In this document: in pieces, positions 16,471 through 23,773 of the stretch
How positions within the stretch are numbered: position 1 is the first letter of the stretch
Layout: the number at the start of each line of letters is the position of its first letter
Assembly (NCBI GenBank): GCA_963804595.1
Contig: CAWDQZ010000011.1
Coordinates: 58,361 to 122,360 of the forward strand
DNA: 64,000 bases
Origin: DASUPK01 sp963804595
GTDB taxonomy: Bacteria > Actinomycetota > Thermoleophilia > Solirubrobacterales > 70-9
Reading direction: 5' to 3'
Notes under the pieces: model-generated
The model's input: the letters and a program-made list of their open reading frames with translations, nothing else
What the model was told of the DNA's origin: nothing
The model's database searches: none
Program-made: the position numbers and the translations under genes

Positions 16471-17489
16471 GCCGTCTCCTCGGCAGCGAGTTGCTCAGAC
16501 TCGACCACAGGGGCGTAATACAGGGGCACGCACCAGTGGTTCTCGGCGACCCAATCCGTGTTCGGCAGCTCGTCCCCGGTGCCCATGATCCGGTGGCAGG
16601 GGTCGTCGTAGACCTTGCCGGTCGAGCGCTCGATCTCCTCGAAGACGATGTACTTGTAGAGGCCCGACGTCATCCCGTCGGGCAGCTCGAGCCGGCTGGT
16701 GTAGACGGGATCGAGCCGCTCCCGCGCCACCTCGTTCTTGCGGGCGACGATCTCGTCCATGCGCTCCGTCTGCACGAGGCCGATCGCCGCGGTGAACTCA
16801 CTCATCCGCAGGTTGAGGCCCTCGACGCGGTGGTCGGGCTTGCCGTAGTTCCGGAAGGCGCGGGCGTGCTCGAGGAGCTCTTCATCGGCCGAGATAAGCA
16901 TCCCGCCCTCGCCGGTCGAGATCGTCTTGGTCGCGTAGAACGAATAGGCGCCCGCGTCGCCCCACGTTCCGGCCCGGCGATCGCCCCAGCGCGCTCCGTG
17001 TGCGTGAGCGCAGTCTTCGAGCAGGAAGATGCCGTGATCCCGGCAGTAGGCGGCGATCCGCTCGACCTCGAAGGCGATGTGGCCGCCGATGTGGACGAGT
17101 ACCGCCGCGCGCGGCCGGTGTTGCTCCGCCTTGCGCTGGAAATCGTCGAAGGACATGCAGAGATCGTCGCGGTTGCAGTCGACGAAGACGGGCTCGGCTC
17201 CCGCGTGGATGATCGCGAGCGGGGTCGCCATGAACGTGTTGGAGGGGCAGAGGACCTTTTCGCCCTTGACGCCGGCGAAGTCGAGGGCGGCGAGAGCCGC
17301 GCCGCTCCAGCCGCCGGTCGCCACCGATCCGACTCCGTGGAGATCGGACCAGGCGGCCTCGAACCGGGCGGTCATCTCGCCCTCGGACCAGCGCTCGGCC
17401 AGCACGATCTCGTCCCATAGCTCGTGCAGGCGGGGCAGGTCACGGCGGTCGAAGCCGATCGCAAACTGGCTGTGGTCAGCGGGGGTCAG
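16467..17489 (-). CDS. DegT/DnrJ/EryC1 family PLP aminotransferase
   Basis: A sugar aminotransferase-like protein: GGWSGAALAALDFAGVKG and VLCPSNTFMATPLAI match the cofactor-binding start, FLLEDCAHAHGARW holds the conserved Asp, and FYATKTISTGEGGML has the Schiff-base lysine. It likely adds an amino group to the keto-sugar handled by the neighbouring epimerase, as in deoxyamino-sugar pathways. The first standard start is GTG 17405, but upstream codons keep the family N-terminus (FDRRDLPRLHELWDEIVLAE) and stay open to 17525. I therefore extend to a CTG at 17489. A non-standard start or a lost base is possible. Confidence 0.85.
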   Translation of the reverse strand: MTPADHSQFAIGFDRRDLPRLHELWDEIVLAERWSEGEMTARFEAAWSDLHGVGSVATGGWSGAALAALDFAGVKGEKVLCPSNTFMATPLAIIHAGAEPVFVDCNRDDLCMSFDDFQRKAEQHRPRAAVLVHIGGHIAFEVERIAAYCRDHGIFLLEDCAHAHGARWGDRRAGTWGDAGAYSFYATKTISTGEGGMLISADEELLEHARAFRNYGKPDHRVEGLNLRMSEFTAAIGLVQTERMDEIVARKNEVARERLDPVYTSRLELPDGMTSGLYKYIVFEEIERSTGKVYDDPCHRIMGTGDELPNTDWVAENHWCVPLYYAPVVESEQLAAEETA

Positions 17490-17520
17490 GGGAGATCGGA
17501 CGGAAGACTGAGCGGGCAGG

Positions 17521-17533
17521 CGTTCTCAGAACG
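17521..17533. promoter_or_regulatory. Short inverted repeat upstream of the aminotransferase/epimerase operon
   Basis: CGTTCT-C-AGAACG, two perfect 6-base arms, lies about 30 bases upstream of the probable start of the aminotransferase gene. A second palindrome, AACGGCCGTT, lies about 60 bases further upstream. Both are in the only gap of this block and could bind a regulator. The evidence is symmetry and position only. Confidence 0.28.
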
Positions 17534-17620
17534 CGCACAAAACACTAGTCATTCAGCAGGACCTATGGGGCGCCTAAATGGCGCAAACAACGGCCGTTTG
17601 GCCGGCTGTTCAGGACTTCG

Positions 17621-18211
17621 TCAGATCCGGGCCTCGGCCCGAAGCACCTCGAGCTCGACCTGCATCTCGACGAGGAAGGGAGTCTGGGGATCGGCTCCCT
17701 GCAGCTCCTCGACGTCCTCACTCCAGAGCTGCAGCCGCTCCTCCAGCGTGGTGCCGAGCCGCTCCCCGATCGCCGGCCGGTCCTCGGGGGCGACCTTGCG
17801 CCAATCCCGCATGTTGGCCACACGGTCCGCCGAGTAGATGACCACCGAGTCCCCGCCCGACTCCAGGATCTGTCGCCTCAGGTCGCGCTTGCGGGCTCCG
17901 TAGCCGTCGATGTCGGGGTCCTCGCTGAGGGAGTCGACAAGGCCGGCGACTTCTGGGCCGAAGCGCTCGCGAAGCTCGTCGAGCTCGACATTTGTGTGCT
18001 CGACTACGTCATGCAGATAGGCGGCCGAGATCATCGGCCCACCGTAGCCGGCCTGGGTCAGCAGGTCCGCGACCGCGATCGGGTGCTCGACGAACTGCTC
18101 ACCGGTCTGCTTGCGGTGCTGGCCGAGGTGAACCCGGCGGGCGAAGCGCAGCGCAGCGCCGGGAGGCTCCGAGGTGACGCCGGGATCGAGTCTGGTCGAG
18201 ACCTCAGACAT
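17621..18211 (-). CDS. HD-domain phosphohydrolase, SpoT/MESH1-like
   Basis: A 196-residue single-domain HD hydrolase. The metal-binding pattern of RelA/SpoT hydrolase domains is present: RRVHLGQHRKQTGEQFVEHP, AAYLHDVVEHT with the HD pair, and VIYSADRVANMRD. Small stand-alone members hydrolyse the alarmone ppGpp or related nucleotides. No synthetase or TGS domain is attached. The ATG at 18211 gives a complete domain. It is monocistronic with no visible operator. Substrate assignment is by family only. Confidence 0.8.
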   Translation of the reverse strand: MSEVSTRLDPGVTSEPPGAALRFARRVHLGQHRKQTGEQFVEHPIAVADLLTQAGYGGPMISAAYLHDVVEHTNVELDELRERFGPEVAGLVDSLSEDPDIDGYGARKRDLRRQILESGGDSVVIYSADRVANMRDWRKVAPEDRPAIGERLGTTLEERLQLWSEDVEELQGADPQTPFLVEMQVELEVLRAEARI

Positions 18212-18288
18212 CTGATCGAACGCTAACGACGACGCACCTCTTTCTCAATCACCCTGCCCCGGATCTTCGCAAATTCGAAGGAAACGCG

Positions 18289-18317
18289 TTGACAAAACCT
18301 TCACATTGGCGATTCAA
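18289..18317 (+). promoter_or_regulatory. Candidate sigma-70 type promoter
   Basis: A perfect -35 hexamer TTGACA (18289-18294) is followed after 17 bases by ATTCAA (18312-18317) as a poor -10. It lies about 65 bases before the small membrane protein at 18382. The -35 stands out in this GC-rich background; the weak -10 keeps confidence low. Confidence 0.3.
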
Positions 18318-18381
18318 GTTGCAAGCACAAACTTCCGGCCGCTGTTGCGGGGCCGGGCCCGCACGACCTAGAATCGCGCCC

Positions 18382-18735
18382 ATGCCCCAGACCGTCCGGA
18401 ACGTCGCGATCATCCTCGCCCTCGCGGCGATCGTCGACTTCCTGCCCGGGGGCGGGGCGGCCGCCGCGACCGTGATGGCCGCGCTGACCCTGATCTTCCT
18501 GGCGGCGATCGCCTGGTTCGCCTACCGCCTCTACCGGGAGCAGCAGCTGACGCTGGCCACCCTCACCGACCCGCAGAGGGCCGGTCTCTTCGGCGCACTC
18601 GGCGGGATCGCGCTCCTGGCCGTCGCCTACGACGAGTTCTCCTCCTGGGGCGGGGGACTGCTCCTCTGGATCGCCCTGATCGCCGCCTGCGTCGGGGCGA
18701 TCGTCCTGATCTGGCGGAAGGCGACCACGTACTGA
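18382..18735 (+). CDS. Small membrane protein of unknown function
   Basis: A 117-residue protein with four hydrophobic segments (about residues 5-23, 25-48, 66-85 and 88-109) and little else. I start at ATG 18382; the frame is open upstream to 18289 but that part overlaps the candidate promoter. No family is recognised. It precedes the TadE-like genes on the same strand, separated by a palindrome 3 bases after its stop. Confidence 0.6.
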   Translation: MPQTVRNVAIILALAAIVDFLPGGGAAAATVMAALTLIFLAAIAWFAYRLYREQQLTLATLTDPQRAGLFGALGGIALLAVAYDEFSSWGGGLLLWIALIAACVGAIVLIWRKATTY

Positions 18736-18737
18736 CC

Positions 18738-18753
18738 CGGACGGCGCCGTCCG
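18738..18753. terminator. Perfect GC palindrome after a stop codon
   Basis: CGGACGGCGCCGTCCG is a perfect 16-base palindrome starting 3 bases after the TGA of the small membrane protein. It could form a hairpin in RNA, but there is no loop and no T-run. It may be an L-shaped terminator, common in actinobacteria, or a protein-binding site. Confidence 0.35.
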
Positions 18754-18851
18754 CGCCCGGCGGTGGCCGGCGCTGATCCGGCGCCGATTGGTTTCCCTCT
18801 CGTAGCCTTCTCGACGCATCGCGTCAGCGGGGCGTTCCTAGGTTCGGCGTC

Positions 18852-19196
18852 ATGGCGCGACCGTCGACAGCTTCGGGATCCGGCCAGGCATCGGTCGAGT
18901 TCGTCGCGGTCCTTCCCGCCCTGGCGGTCTGCCTGATCCTGGCCGGCCAGGCGGTGGCCGCCGGCTGGGCGCTGTGGTCCGCCGGGGTCGCGGCGCGTGT
19001 GGGCGCCCGGGCGGAGAAAGTGGGTGGCGACCCAGAGGCCGCGGCGCGTCGCGCACTTCCCGGGCCGCTCCGCCGCAGCGCCGCGATCCGGTCCGATGAC
19101 GGAGTTCGGGTGAGTGTGCGAGTCCCCTCGCTCGTGCCCGGCGTCGAATTGCCAGCCGTCGCTGCCTCCTCGACCCTGAATGCGTCGGCCGGCTGA
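18852..19196 (+). CDS. TadE-like secretion-associated protein
   Basis: A 114-residue protein with the TadE signature: a short charged leader, GQASVEFVAVLPALAVCLIL (the conserved Glu five residues into the hydrophobic helix, as in pilin-like proteins), then a soluble domain. TadE-like proteins are pseudopilins of Flp/Tad systems. In actinobacteria short versions occur in small clusters linked to secretion. The next gene overlaps its 3' end in another frame and encodes a second TadE-like protein. Confidence 0.75.
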   Translation: MARPSTASGSGQASVEFVAVLPALAVCLILAGQAVAAGWALWSAGVAARVGARAEKVGGDPEAAARRALPGPLRRSAAIRSDDGVRVSVRVPSLVPGVELPAVAASSTLNASAG

Positions 19197-19539
19197 GCGC
19201 GACGCACCGGGGCAGGCCTCGGTCGAGCTGGTGGCGGCGCTGCCGGCCCTCGCGCTGGCGACCGTGCTGGCCGTGCAGCTGCTTCTGGTCGGCTACTCAC
19301 TGACGATCGCCGACGGGGCGGCGGAGGCCGGCGCGCTCGCCGGCGCGGCGGGCCGGGATGCCCGGCAGGCGGCCCGTGCCGCGCTGCCCGGCTGGGCGCG
19401 GGCACGATCGGAAGTGAGCGCAAGGGACGGCCGGGTTCGGGTCGAGCTGAGACCACCGGCCCCGCTGCCGGAACTCTCCGACGCGCTCGCGGTGAGCTCC
19501 GAGGCGTGGTCCCGGCCACCGCCGGGAAGTGGCGGATGA
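19180..19539 (+). CDS. Second TadE-like secretion-associated protein
   Basis: A 119-residue protein with the same build: leader MRRPAERDAPGQASVELVAA with the TadE Glu, one hydrophobic helix (about residues 16-38), then an Ala/Arg-rich domain. It overlaps the preceding gene by 17 bases and the following one by 4 (ATGA). The three proteins therefore look coordinately made and may assemble together at the membrane. No TadA ATPase or prepilin peptidase is in the window. Confidence 0.75.
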   Translation: MRRPAERDAPGQASVELVAALPALALATVLAVQLLLVGYSLTIADGAAEAGALAGAAGRDARQAARAALPGWARARSEVSARDGRVRVELRPPAPLPELSDALAVSSEAWSRPPPGSGG

Positions 19540-21491
19540 GCTCCGCCATCCTCGTCAGCGGAACCGACCGCCGGGCGAGCCTCGGGCTGGCCGCGGCGGT
19601 CGCCGTCGAGGCTGCCGCGCTGACCGGCGCGGGGACCCTGCTCCTGGAGCTCGGGGAGGGAGCGCAGCGCCGGAGCCCCACGCTGCTCGCGGCAGCGGCC
19701 GCCCGGCGAATCGAGGAAGGGCTGCGGCGGGAAGGGCTGCGGGGCGCGGCCCGGGGCCTGGTCTGTCACCTCGCGTTGACCGGCGGTGAGCATCTGGATG
19801 ACACCCAGACGGCGGTCGTCACGGCGGATGTCGAGCTGGCCGTCATCCATCTCCCGGGCGAGCTCTGGGTGCCGGCGCTCGACTCGGACCTCAGGATCGG
19901 CGGCTGCTGCCTGCTCGCCTCGCTGCCGAGTGAGCGCTCGCTGGCGGCTCTCGCTGTGGGGGAGTTGGAGCGGCGCGGCTGCTCGCGCCGGATTGCCACC
20001 CGCGCCCCGGGCCCGCTCGCGTCGCGACGCGCCCTGGCGGGCGCCCGGCCGGGCCGGGGCCACTCCGAGTACGCCAGAGGGATCGCGAGTCGTCTGCTCA
20101 ATCTGTCCGGGCCGCGCCGTGAGGCGGCGCCGACCCGGGCGACGAGGCGGGGACAGGCGCTGCCGGCGCTGCTCGGCGCGGGGCTGATGCTGATCCTCGC
20201 GGCCGTGGCGCTGGCTGCGATCGGGGGCGCCGCCACGGGACGGGGCCGGGTACAGCGGGCTGCGGATCTCGCCGCCCTCTCGGCTGTCCGCAGCATGCGA
20301 GACGACGTTCCGAGGCTGCTCGCGCCCGCCCGCCAGCCGGACGGGTCGCTCAACCCGCGTCACCTCTCCCGCGGCGAGTACCTCTCCCGCGCTCGGTTGG
20401 CGGCGATCGACGCCGCGAGGCGAAACCGCGTCGATCCCGCCCGACTCCGCATCGCCTTCCCCGATGCCGCGGACACGCCGCCTCTCCGGGCTCGCGCGAC
20501 GATCGTCGGCGAGGTCGACCCGGAGCGGCTCCCCGGTGGGGACCGGCTCTCGGATCGCCGGCCGATCCGGGTGGTGGCCAGCGCCGTCGCGGAGGCCTCG
20601 GCCCCTGAGACCACGTGGACAGGCATGCCGGCCATGGCCGAGGGCGGCGGCTACTCGGGGCCGCTCGTCTACCGCGACGGCGAGGGCATGCGACCCGATG
20701 TGGCCGGTGCCTACGACCGGATGAGCGCCGCCGCGAGACGCGCCGGCGTCGATCTGCTGGTGGTCTCCGGCTTCCGGTCGGACGCCGAGCAGGCGGCGCT
20801 CTTCGCCAGACATCCCGACCCGCGCTGGGTCGCCCCGCCCGGCCATTCCCTCCATCGCTGCGCGACCGAGCTCGATCTCGGGCCGTCCTCGGGGTACGGG
20901 TGGCTCGCGGCCAACGCGCATCGCTTCGGCTTCCTGCGGCGCTACGCCTGGGAGGCGTGGCACTACGGATACGTCGCCGGCCCCCCGCCCTGCTCGGCGG
21001 CGGGCAACGCCGTCGGCCCGGACGGGGCGGCGGCCGGGCCGGGCGCGGCGTCTGGGCTGCCCAGCTTCGTCCCGCCGCAGTACCGAGAGGCGATCCTGCG
21101 ATCGGCATCCCACTGGAACGTCTCGCCGGGGCTCCTGGCCGCCCAGCTGATGGCGGAGTCGGGATTCAATCCACAGGCCGTCTCGCCGGCCGGAGCGCTC
21201 GGCATCGCCCAGTTCATGCCGGGAACGGCGCGCTCATATGGCCTGCGCGATCTCTTCGACCCGATCGCATCGATCGACGCCCAGGCCCATCTGATGTCGG
21301 ACCTGCTGCGCCAATTCCACTCGGTCCCGCTGGCACTGGCCGCCTACAACGCCGGCTCGGGCGCGGTCGCCGCCTGCCGCTGCATCCCGCCCTATCCGGA
21401 GACGCGCGCGTATGTCGCCCGGATCCTGGCCCTCGCAGACGGGGCCGGGGTCCTGCTCTCGCCGCCCTTGGAGGTGCGGTTGGTTCGATGA
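19536..21491 (+). CDS. TadG-like / VanY carboxypeptidase / lytic transglycosylase fusion
   Basis: A 651-residue fusion. Residues 1-190 form a soluble Ala-rich domain of unclear type. A TadG-like membrane segment follows (RGQALPALLGAGLMLILA, about 205-232, then RVQRAADLAALSAVRS). Residues 385-480 are a VanY-type D,D-carboxypeptidase: SLHRCATELD supplies zinc ligands H440 and D447, and EAWHYGY supplies E473 and H476. Residues 515-640 are an SLT lytic transglycosylase with catalytic E541 in MAESGFNP, then ALGIAQFMPGTA and ALAAYNAGSGAV. It could trim stem peptides and cut glycan strands at a Tad-like secretion site. The ATG at 19536 overlaps the preceding stop. Confidence 0.88.
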   Translation: MSSAILVSGTDRRASLGLAAAVAVEAAALTGAGTLLLELGEGAQRRSPTLLAAAAARRIEEGLRREGLRGAARGLVCHLALTGGEHLDDTQTAVVTADVELAVIHLPGELWVPALDSDLRIGGCCLLASLPSERSLAALAVGELERRGCSRRIATRAPGPLASRRALAGARPGRGHSEYARGIASRLLNLSGPRREAAPTRATRRGQALPALLGAGLMLILAAVALAAIGGAATGRGRVQRAADLAALSAVRSMRDDVPRLLAPARQPDGSLNPRHLSRGEYLSRARLAAIDAARRNRVDPARLRIAFPDAADTPPLRARATIVGEVDPERLPGGDRLSDRRPIRVVASAVAEASAPETTWTGMPAMAEGGGYSGPLVYRDGEGMRPDVAGAYDRMSAAARRAGVDLLVVSGFRSDAEQAALFARHPDPRWVAPPGHSLHRCATELDLGPSSGYGWLAANAHRFGFLRRYAWEAWHYGYVAGPPPCSAAGNAVGPDGAAAGPGAASGLPSFVPPQYREAILRSASHWNVSPGLLAAQLMAESGFNPQAVSPAGALGIAQFMPGTARSYGLRDLFDPIASIDAQAHLMSDLLRQFHSVPLALAAYNAGSGAVAACRCIPPYPETRAYVARILALADGAGVLLSPPLEVRLVR

Positions 21492-21531
21492 GTGGCTTCG
21501 CCACCAGAATCGCGGCGGCCAGTGGCGTCCA

Positions 21532-21909
21532 TCAGCCCCTCAGCTCGAGCAGCTCGATCCTGTAGTCGTCAGGATCCCTGACGAAGCAGAGGCGCGAGCC
21601 GCCCTCGTGGATTCGATAGGGGGGCTTCTCCGGCTCGATTCCCATCTCCTTGAGATGCTCGAGGGTGACGTCCAGGTCGTCGACCGTGAGTGCCACGTGA
21701 CCGTATGCGGTGCCCAGCTCGTAGTTGTCGACGCCGTAGTTATGGGTCAGCTCGAGCTCGGGGAGCTCCTCACCCGGCACGCCCATGAAGATGTTGATTG
21801 CCTCGTCGCGGATCGGCATCTCGCGGCGTTTCTCGAGCCCCAGGGCCTCGTAGAAGGCGACCGAGCGCTGGGGATCGGTGACCCGGTAGCAGGTGTGGAT
21901 CAGCCGCAC
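21532..21909 (-). CDS. Glyoxalase I-like VOC family protein
   Basis: A 125-residue vicinal-oxygen-chelate protein with two beta-alpha-beta-beta-beta modules. Start MRLIHTCYRVTDPQRSVAFY supplies the first metal histidine; ELELTHNYGVDNYELGTAYGHVAL and RDPDDYRIELLE give further ligands as in lactoylglutathione lyase (GloA). Actinobacteria lack glutathione, so the thiol would be mycothiol or the substrate may differ. It is a single gene; the repeat cluster at 21.95-22.19 kb lies just upstream of its start. Confidence 0.88.
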   Translation of the reverse strand: MRLIHTCYRVTDPQRSVAFYEALGLEKRREMPIRDEAINIFMGVPGEELPELELTHNYGVDNYELGTAYGHVALTVDDLDVTLEHLKEMGIEPEKPPYRIHEGGSRLCFVRDPDDYRIELLELRG

Positions 21910-21951
21910 GGCACGAACTCTATCCGCGCCGGTCAGCGCGGCCCAATGCGC

Positions 21952-21993
21952 CCCTTGCCATACAAGGCGGATAGCCGCTTCTCGTCCAAAGCG
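21952..21993 (+). repeat. CATGCAAAGC-family repeat, copy A (diverged)
   Basis: CCTTG-CCATAC-AAGG followed by hairpin GCGG-ATAG-CCGC and the tail CTTCTCGTCCAAAGCG. The first stem has changed from GCTTT/AAAGC to CCTT/AAGG, a paired change that keeps base pairing. The tail is shared with copies B and C. Confidence 0.6.
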
Positions 21994-22004
21994 CGCACCT
22001 GCTG

Positions 22005-22050
22005 CGAACGTCCCGGGTTATTCCCCATACGGGTGATTGCCGGACGTTCG
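22005..22050. repeat. GGGACGTTCG inverted-repeat element, copy 1a
   Basis: CGAACGTCC at the left and GGACGTTCG at the right flank a 28-base core containing CCCCATACGGG. It begins about 12 bases after CATGCAAAGC copy A. Confidence 0.7.
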
Positions 22051-22066
22051 GGATGCCGGCCGACAC

Positions 22067-22112
22067 CGAACGTCCGTGGGTGACCCCCATACGGAGGATT
22101 CCGGGACGTTCG
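22067..22112. repeat. GGGACGTTCG inverted-repeat element, copy 1b
   Basis: CGAACGTCC and GGACGTTCG arms around a core with CCCCCATACGGAGGATT. It lies 16 bases after copy 1a in the same orientation. The core is also shared, reversed, with the copy at 26127. Confidence 0.7.
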
Positions 22113-22143
22113 CGCGACGGGTGGGGCGGGGAGCGCCAGGAGA

Positions 22144-22190
22144 GCGCTGCTTCCATGCAAAGCAGCGGTGCTGCTTTTCGTCCAAAGCGC
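22144..22190 (+). repeat. CATGCAAAGC-family repeat, copy B (most complete)
   Basis: GCTGCTT-CCATGC-AAAGCAGC, then GGT, then GCTGCTT-TTCGTCC-AAAGC: alternating GCTT and AAAGC arms that can form two or three adjacent hairpins. This copy is taken as the reference for the family. Confidence 0.65.
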
Positions 22191-22380
22191 TACTCCGCCA
22201 GCCCGGTGGCTTCGAGGGCCTCGACCCTCCCGTCGTCCGCCGTACAGACGCACCTCAGCGTCTCGGCGACCAGGCATGCCCACCACTCTCCGGGCAGAGA
22301 TGACTTGTCCACGGCGCCCGATCCGGCATAGGGTGGACCCGGAAGTTGTTTTGGGGCCCAAGAGAGAGAAGGAGTGGTAC

Positions 22381-22773
22381 ATGGCAGAGCAGGATGTGGA
22401 GAACCTTCGCGGCGCATATGACAGCTTCAACGCAGGCAACCCACAGACCGTGCTGGACCTGATGGCGCCCGATGTCGAGTGGATCGAGCCCGGCGGAGGC
22501 AATTCGGCCTCCGGGACGTTCAGCGGGCCCGAGAGCGTGGCAGCCGATGTGTTCAGCACGATCCCGGCGAACTTCGATGAGTTCTCCGTGAACCCGGAGA
22601 AGTTCGAGGACCAGGGCGAAACGGTGGTCGTCACCGGCCGCTTCCAGGGGAAGGCGAAGAGCGGCGCAGACCTCGACACGCCCTTCGAGCACGTCTGGGA
22701 CTTCGACGCTGGCAAGGTCAAGCGGTTCAACAACGACGTGGACCAAGAGGCCTGGACCGCCGCCTGGAGCTGA
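22381..22773 (+). CDS. SnoaL-like / nuclear transport factor 2-like protein
   Basis: A 130-residue protein of the NTF2 fold. It shows the usual pattern: N-terminal helices with LRGAYDSFNAGNPQTVLDLM, VEWIEPGG, a strand with ETVVVTGRFQGKAK and the end HVWDFDAGKVKRFNNDVD. Members act as small isomerases, hydrolases or unassigned binding proteins. Start ATG 22381 has an AAGGAG site 6-12 bases upstream. The gene stands alone between two CATGCAAAGC repeats and ends at a strong hairpin. The active-site residues do not point to a substrate. Confidence 0.85.
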   Translation: MAEQDVENLRGAYDSFNAGNPQTVLDLMAPDVEWIEPGGGNSASGTFSGPESVAADVFSTIPANFDEFSVNPEKFEDQGETVVVTGRFQGKAKSGADLDTPFEHVWDFDAGKVKRFNNDVDQEAWTAAWS

Positions 22774-22781
22774 AACGCGGA

Positions 22782-22806
22782 GGCCCGGCGGCAAAGTCGC
22801 CGGGCC
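22782..22806 (+). terminator. Hairpin terminator after the SnoaL-like gene
   Basis: GGCCCGGCG and CGCCGGGCC form a perfect 9-base stem with a 7-base loop, 8 bases after the stop codon. Only a weak GCTT follows, not a T-run. Stem strength and position fit an intrinsic terminator in a GC-rich genome. Confidence 0.6.
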
Positions 22807-22892
22807 GCTTGGCACTCGCGTCCCCTGTCGAGTTCGCTGTCTTCCTTGGCGTGGGCGGAGCCGTCGCGATAGGACGAGCGCCGCGTCGAAGA

Positions 22893-22937
22893 GCGCTCCT
22901 TTCCATGCAAAGCGCTACCGCTTCGCGTCCAAGCAGC
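22893..22937 (+). repeat. CATGCAAAGC-family repeat, copy C
   Basis: GCGCTCCTTT-CCATGC-AAAGCG, then CTAC, CGCTT, then CGCGTCC and AAGCAGC. The order of arms is the same as in copy B; a further GTAAAGCGGG follows. It sits in the gap between the SnoaL-like and DUF1326 genes. Confidence 0.62.
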
Positions 22938-23050
22938 ATTTGTAAAGCGGGCGGTTCTCTCGTCGACGTTCAAGACCCGTCGGGCTGAGCGTGATTGACA
23001 GGCATCAGCTCGAGGGTGGAAGATGGCCCGAGCTAAAGCGAGGAGGAGCG

Positions 23051-23650
23051 ATGAGCTGGGCGTTGAGTGGAACCTATTTCGAGAACTGCACCTGCGAGGG
23101 AGCCTGCCCCTGCACGGCATCGTCCTTTCAGTGGCCGGCCGACAAGGACTTCTGCGACGTCATGTTCGCCTTCCACGTCGACTCCGGCGAGATCGATGGA
23201 ACCGCCGTCGAGGATCGCTCGGTCGTTCTCCTCGTCCACATCCCGCAGGCGCAGGCGACGGACGGGAACTGGAAGCTCGGCCTCTACGTAGACGAGCGCG
23301 CGAGCGGGGAGCAGGCCGAGAAGCTCGGCGCCGTCTTCGGCGGCCAGCTCGGCGGCCCGGTGGCCGCGCTCGCTCCACTGGTCGGTGAGGTCGCTGGGGT
23401 CGAGCGGGCGCCGATCTCGTTCGTCGACGACGGGCTGAACCATCGGGTAACGGTCGGCAACGCGATCGACGCCGAGGTCGAGGACCTGACGCCGCCTGGA
23501 TCCTCGGAGCCGACCAGGTTCGAGAACATCCAGCACCTGGCGGCCCCATCGGTGACGGTGGCGCGTGCGACGAGCTCGCGGGTCAGCGGCTTCGGCATCG
23601 AGTTCGAGGGCAAGGCTGGCTCGTCCGCGCCGTTCGCCTGGAATGGCTAG
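23051..23650 (+). CDS. DUF1326 domain-containing protein
   Basis: A 199-residue protein with the DUF1326 hallmark at the start: GTYFENCTCEGACPC, a cysteine cluster (CxCxxxCPC) that probably binds metal or forms disulfides. A beta-rich body follows, with FAFHVDSGEIDG and LGLYVDERASGEQAEKLGAV. Function is unknown in the family. Start ATG 23051 has an AGGAGGAGC site directly upstream; the frame is open to 22991 but without a better site. It is monocistronic between repeats C and D. Confidence 0.85.
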   Translation: MSWALSGTYFENCTCEGACPCTASSFQWPADKDFCDVMFAFHVDSGEIDGTAVEDRSVVLLVHIPQAQATDGNWKLGLYVDERASGEQAEKLGAVFGGQLGGPVAALAPLVGEVAGVERAPISFVDDGLNHRVTVGNAIDAEVEDLTPPGSSEPTRFENIQHLAAPSVTVARATSSRVSGFGIEFEGKAGSSAPFAWNG

Positions 23651-23708
23651 GCACCCGGTCGCCTCGGCACCTTCTGCATTGGCCGCGAAAGCAGTCGGCC
23701 GCCTCAAA

Positions 23709-23744
23709 CCGCTGCTTTCCATGCAAAGCGGTACCTCTCCGCGG
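23709..23744 (+). repeat. CATGCAAAGC-family repeat, copy D
   Basis: CCGCTGCTTT-CCATGC-AAAGCGG, then TACCTCT and CCGCGG. The left stem is intact; the right end differs from copies A-C. It lies between the DUF1326 stop and the end of the convergent substrate-binding protein gene. Confidence 0.55.
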
Positions 23745-23773
23745 CCCGAGAGAATCACACAAGGGGGCCCCCG

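Larger units (their letters stand above)
21910..22380. other. Intergenic block made mostly of dispersed repeats
   Basis: No convincing gene lies in these 471 bases. They contain, in order, a CATGCAAAGC-family copy (21952), two 46-49-base inverted repeats (22005 and 22067) and another CATGCAAAGC copy (22144), then about 190 bases of ordinary leader to the SnoaL-like gene. Open frames here on both strands are by-products of the repeats. Confidence 0.7.
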
